Origin: Clostridium lundense DSM 17049
GTDB lineage: Bacteria > Bacillota > Clostridia > Clostridiales > Clostridiaceae
Reading direction: 5' to 3'
Length of the DNA: 64,000 bases
Assembly: GCF_000619945.1 (NCBI RefSeq)
Contig: NZ_JHVC01000015.1
Location: forward strand, 1 to 64,000
The translations under genes were made by a program, and so were the position numbers. The notes below the pieces were generated by a model. The model saw nothing but the letters and a program-made list of their open reading frames with translations. It was not told where the DNA came from and ran no database searches. Shown here piece after piece: positions 61,986-64,000 of this stretch (the stretch's first letter is position 1; the number at the start of each line of letters is the position of its first letter).

Positions 61986-63275
61986 TTATTCAGTAGGAAG
62001 TTTCGAAAGCATTTCTGCCACATTAAAATACATTTGTTCAATTCCGTTTCGATCATATTTCATTCCACAAACCTCAATATGGTCTGTATTATCCAATTCA
62101 CCAAGATAATTCCATGTACCCTTCACGGCAGTCTTGCCATAATCAACTATTGGGTCTGCTGAACCGACCTTAGGGCCTGTGGCTGATATCACACTTACAA
62201 CTCCGTCATTTCTCCACCAGCTTTTATCTATAGGAACTTCACCACTCTTATTGTTTGTATACATACCCATAAATATCGAACTTTTTGCAAGAATCGGATT
62301 CATATTTTTATTTGGCACTTGAAAATGAGTCAATTTATCTTCATGAGTATTTACACATGCAATTGAAAAATAGTTGATATCACTTTGTGCCTTAACATAG
62401 GAATTAAATTCCCGAGCTCCTTCTGGTGACAAATCCCAGACACTTAAATCCTTGGTTTCTTTCCAGATTTCACTGTTAATTACTTTATTGCTGTAGTCTA
62501 AACAGGATTCGCCAGGGTTTCTTCTAAGTCCCCACTGATCTAATTGAAAATCGTAACTTAGATCACCCAAATCAACATTCCTTCCTTTTATTGCAGCAAT
62601 AGCCGCAACAAATTGATGTGTGAGAGGCTCAATACCACATTTTATATGTGCTTCTTGACTTCCGTCATGTGGAGTAGCAATAGATGTAATACTGAACACC
62701 CATGATTTGCCGCCAATAAAAAGAGGATTAATGCTTCCGTCTGTGGTAAATGCTAATTCATCAGTATCTCCATTTTCTAAAAGCTGTGCAAATAGGCGAA
62801 TTGTCTGTCCTCCCATACTGTGCCCAATTAGGTGAACCTTCTGAATATTACCAGATGAATCTTTTGTTCCAATTTGTTTGTAAACGCCTGGATAATCCCG
62901 TCCGTATCTTGCATGTCCATATTTTTTAGAATGTGATTCACCGTAATCAACTGTGCCTCCAGTAATATATGCATACAGCTCACATGCCCTATCCCAGTTA
63001 CTTGAAACAGGTCCGATAGATGGAGAATATACAGTATAACCCTTCTCAGTAAGCTTTTGAGTCAAACTTTCTTGACCTCCCCAGTAATAGAGACCGGCTG
63101 CTTCATTGCTTCCCCAGCCAAAGCATCCATGTACCATAAATATAGGATAATCATTTCCAACTACCATAGCATCACTATTATCAGCAGCTTTTACAGTAGA
63201 AATTGAAGTGAAACCAAAAACTGTACAGATGATAAGTATAGATGTCATAATCCTTTTAAAATAAGATGTTTTCAT
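61986..63275 (-). CDS. secreted triacylglycerol lipase (staphylococcal/Geobacillus type)
   Basis: 429 residues. Signal peptide (about 1-30, TVKAAD cleavage region), oxyanion strand IFMVHGCFGWG, nucleophile Ser153 in GHSMGGQTIR, TPHDGS, and a later NDGVVSV Asp and DHIEV His, giving a complete catalytic triad. The pattern is that of family I.5/I.6 lipases, whose members hold Ca2+ and Zn2+. The ATG at 63275 has AAGGAG upstream; the longer reading from 63311 does not. It would release fatty acids such as oleate, the substrate of the adjacent hydratase. Confidence 0.92.
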   Translation of the reverse strand: MKTSYFKRIMTSILIICTVFGFTSISTVKAADNSDAMVVGNDYPIFMVHGCFGWGSNEAAGLYYWGGQESLTQKLTEKGYTVYSPSIGPVSSNWDRACELYAYITGGTVDYGESHSKKYGHARYGRDYPGVYKQIGTKDSSGNIQKVHLIGHSMGGQTIRLFAQLLENGDTDELAFTTDGSINPLFIGGKSWVFSITSIATPHDGSQEAHIKCGIEPLTHQFVAAIAAIKGRNVDLGDLSYDFQLDQWGLRRNPGESCLDYSNKVINSEIWKETKDLSVWDLSPEGAREFNSYVKAQSDINYFSIACVNTHEDKLTHFQVPNKNMNPILAKSSIFMGMYTNNKSGEVPIDKSWWRNDGVVSVISATGPKVGSADPIVDYGKTAVKGTWNYLGELDNTDHIEVCGMKYDRNGIEQMYFNVAEMLSKLPTE

Positions 63276-63621
63276 ACCCATGCTCCTTTTCATTATAAAT
63301 TCCCTAGTCAACAGTCAGACTATAGAACCTATTTTATTTTGATTACGATAATAGTAACTTTCAATTGGAGTATCCTAACGCTAATTATTCTTAACAGGAC
63401 ATTAGAGAAAGTTAGTTCTTTTATTCTTTGCAGATCATTAATTCTATTATTGCGAAAGCTTGTCCCACTGACTTAAATTCAGATATTTTATCTTTAATGG
63501 TAGCTCACATTAAGGCATTTTCGTTGGATAAAAGCTGATTATATGATGCTTTAGTCAGTATTTTGCTTAGGATATTCCTTTTCTAATTCCTCCACTCTTT
63601 CTATAGAAAGGTAGTGATAGC
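63276..63621. other. intergenic region between lipase gene and IS110 remnant
   Basis: About 345 bases with no intact gene. An open stretch of about 44 codons on the plus strand ends in TGA near 63536 and might be more decayed mobile-element sequence, but I cannot assign it. The lipase promoter must lie at the left end. Confidence 0.35.
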
Positions 63622-63891
63622 ATGAAGAAATCAGGTGACTTATCTATCTTACTTATATGAGTTGACGTTTCTGCCCGTGAAAATGTTGTCTGAGTTTTAA
63701 ACTGTGATCAGGAAAAACTTCTTTAATTTGCTGTCCCCAATGCTCAACTTGACGGTGATGAAATTACTGATAAACTTTCCGTCTTTTTGTTTGATAGCAC
63801 TAAAATTCACCTCCTTTTAACTAGCTTTCTTTCTGCTAGTGCTTTATTAGCTCCATATAATACTTATATTTATTACCTAAATCCCAAATGA
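63622..63891 (+). pseudogene. decayed N-terminal fragment of an IS110-family transposase
   Basis: Reading from the ATG at 63622 gives SILLI-stop-VDVSARENVV-stop-VLNCDQEKLL-stop-FAVPNAQLDGDEITDKL and later IYYLNPK-stop. VDVSA, the F-VPN strand and the closing YLNPK are the order seen at the N terminus of IS110 DEDD transposases. Three in-frame stops, each explainable by a single substitution, plus truncation at NPK, show it is dead. No terminal repeats were found, as expected for IS110. It marks an old insertion near the lipase and ohyA genes. Confidence 0.65.
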
Positions 63892-64000
63892 CTATTAACT
63901 ACTAAAAATCATTTATCTGCATATTAAAAAATAGCCTATGATTTTGTTTGTACAGGCTGTAATTATATGCAAGTTATGATGTGGTTTACAGTATTTTATT

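Overview
The window is AT-rich, densely coded Firmicute DNA and almost certainly comes from Clostridium sensu stricto. Indicators are a spore coat CotF-type gene pair, a B12-dependent glycerol dehydratase (dha) operon, a cholesterol-dependent cytolysin, an oleate hydratase, many Rho-independent hairpins and several TTG starts behind strong AGGAGG-type ribosome binding sites. No rRNA, tRNA, CRISPR array or prophage was seen. The species cannot be fixed from sequence alone.

Layout. 1-7050: a D-allose/ribose-type operon on the minus strand (LacI regulator, alsB, alsA, alsC, alsE, alsK, rpiB) in the gene order of the E. coli als operon, with a possible small RNA beyond its end. 7250-8190: thiT under a TPP riboswitch with an attenuator hairpin. 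8400-17180: secreted and signalling genes, namely a 41-aa ORF, a cholesterol-dependent cytolysin with an altered undecapeptide, a membrane diguanylate cyclase, a kinase/zinc-ribbon pair and a secreted two-domain beta-helix protein. 17280-21440: a two-component pair, an SRPBCC protein, a rhodanese and two spore-coat genes. 21500-32120: the 1,3-propanediol region, with a PocR-type sensor kinase and AraC-type response regulator followed on the map by glpF, dhaT, hbpS-like, pduO-type adenosyltransferase, dhaG, dhaF and the three dehydratase subunits. All are read right to left, so the dehydratase is first in the operon. dhaG has no ATG, GTG or TTG start and appears to begin at ATT overlapping the dhaF stop. 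32390-36860: a K+/H+-type antiporter, a conserved unknown protein and a chemoreceptor. 37010-41690: a compact GT2, DUF2304, EmrE/ArnE-like, GT39 module followed by its own VanR/VanS-like pair. 42070-50650: an SDR and LuxR regulator, cyclopropane synthase, a lipoprotein, a membrane-anchored MerR protein, an unknown gene and a transmembrane Ser/Thr kinase. 50860-56370: araB, an AraM-AraL fusion and a divergent LacI regulator. 56430-59150: a stand-alone AAA ATPase and a large unknown protein. 59240-64000: oleate hydratase, TetR regulator, secreted lipase and a decayed IS110-family transposase fragment.

How it fits together. Glycerol would enter by GlpF, be dehydrated by coenzyme-B12-dependent DhaBCE (repaired by DhaFG, cofactor supplied by the adenosyltransferase) and be reduced by DhaT to 1,3-propanediol, under a PocR-domain two-component system. 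The oxidative glycerol branch and microcompartment shell genes are absent from the window. The most interesting unexplained items are the ATT-started dhaG, the cytolysin undecapeptide substitution, the AraM-AraL fusion, the Arn-like lipid-linked glycosylation module with its own sensor, a pair of covarying hairpins at about 20.0 and 34.6 kb, and the candidate sRNA at the left edge.
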